Assembly: GCF_024642085.1 (NCBI RefSeq)
Contig: NZ_JAHEBV010000010.1
Location: 33,208-97,207, forward strand
Reading direction: 5' to 3'
DNA length: 64,000 bases
Origin: Novosphingobium sp.
GTDB taxonomy: Bacteria; Pseudomonadota; Alphaproteobacteria; Sphingomonadales; Sphingomonadaceae
A program made the position numbers and the translations under genes. The first letter of the stretch is position 1. Every line of letters begins with the position of its first letter. This document shows, one piece after another, positions 63,695 to 64,000 of the stretch. The notes under the pieces were generated by a model, which saw only the letters and a program-made list of their open reading frames with translations, had not been told where the DNA came from and made no database searches.

Positions 63695-64000
63695 AGAACG
63701 ACGGCCGTGCCGGACGTGCTGACCATCAACATCGATCCATTGGCGCCCAGCACCTCATAGTCGATATCGACCCCGATGACCGCATTGCCGCCCAGTTCGG
63801 CTGCTTTTGCTTCCATTTCGCCCAGCGCCTGCTTGCGCGCCCGGGCCAACACGTCCTCATAGCTGCCCGACCGACCGCCGACTATGTCACGAACCGAAGC
63901 GAACAGATCGCGAAACAGGTTGGCCCCGACGATAACTTCGCCGGTTACGATGCCAAGATAAGTCTGGACCGGGCGGCCTTCGACAATGGCGGTTGTGGTA
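63691..64000 (-). CDS. ybjQ: YbjQ/UPF0145 family protein (5' end cut by window edge)
   Basis: The last 103 codons of a UPF0145 protein: [20 protein letters not shown], then [31 protein letters not shown] and a C-terminal [13 protein letters not shown]. YbjQ-like proteins form pentamers and are annotated as putative heavy-metal-binding, without firm function. The start lies beyond base 64000. Confidence 0.93.
   Translation of the reverse strand, partial: TTTAIVEGRPVQTYLGIVTGEVIVGANLFRDLFASVRDIVGGRSGSYEDVLARARKQALGEMEAKAAELGGNAVIGVDIDYEVLGANGSMLMVSTSGTAVVL

Overview
The window looks like a chromosomal segment of a GC-rich alphaproteobacterium, most likely a sphingomonad. This is inferred from protein style: an NrsF-controlled ECF sigma factor, a PEP-CTERM protein, a CycM-like cytochrome, and a LysR-mmsA valine cluster. 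No 16S rRNA or other decisive marker is present. Genes are densely packed, with many 4-bp stop/start overlaps. I see no insertion sequence, prophage or CRISPR array.

Layout. 1-3163: a metallophore (bufferin-type RiPP) locus. Two precursor genes of different cysteine pattern are transcribed divergently. One is followed by the DUF692 modifying enzyme bufB (cut by the window edge). The other is followed by a DoxX protein, an ECF sigma factor and its NrsF-type anti-sigma factor. The intergenic region carries two back-to-back copies of a GTAACC-N16-CGAA promoter motif. A third copy stands before the cytochrome b561/molybdenum oxidoreductase operon at 43.6-45.2 kb, so the two loci look like one regulon. 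3180-14844: tRNA-Gln and housekeeping genes (ppx/gppA, rlmE, two MFS transporters, a class V aminotransferase, a diheme cytochrome c, a carboxyltransferase, dinB, nudix, pgl).

14978-34538: an adhesin secretion locus. It has a LapG-like periplasmic cysteine protease, HlyD, a SleB-type cell wall hydrolase, an ABC exporter, a TolC-like channel, an OmpA protein and a 3364-residue repetitive adhesin whose N-terminus has a PAAG dialanine site. On the other strand, across a 605-bp non-coding leader, lies an exported protein of unknown function. The adhesin contains a 403-bp direct repeat with one mismatch.

34564-45168: tRNA-Gly, a CnoX-like thioredoxin, a LON-domain protein, marC, folD, yggT, argB, a queuosine-precursor transporter, a nucleoside transporter, two nuclease-fold proteins and the molybdenum oxidoreductase/cytochrome b561 pair. 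45235-52501: LysR regulator and a valine catabolic operon (mmsA, polysaccharide deacetylase, isobutyryl-CoA dehydrogenase, HIBCH, enoyl-CoA hydratase, mmsB). 52553-64000: EamA transporter, acnA, a 2OG-Fe(II) oxygenase, a PEP-CTERM protein, ruvB-ruvA, a PagL-like deacylase, a lipoprotein, a deaminase, ruvC (apparently with a CTG start), yebC, a CPBP protease and a truncated ybjQ.
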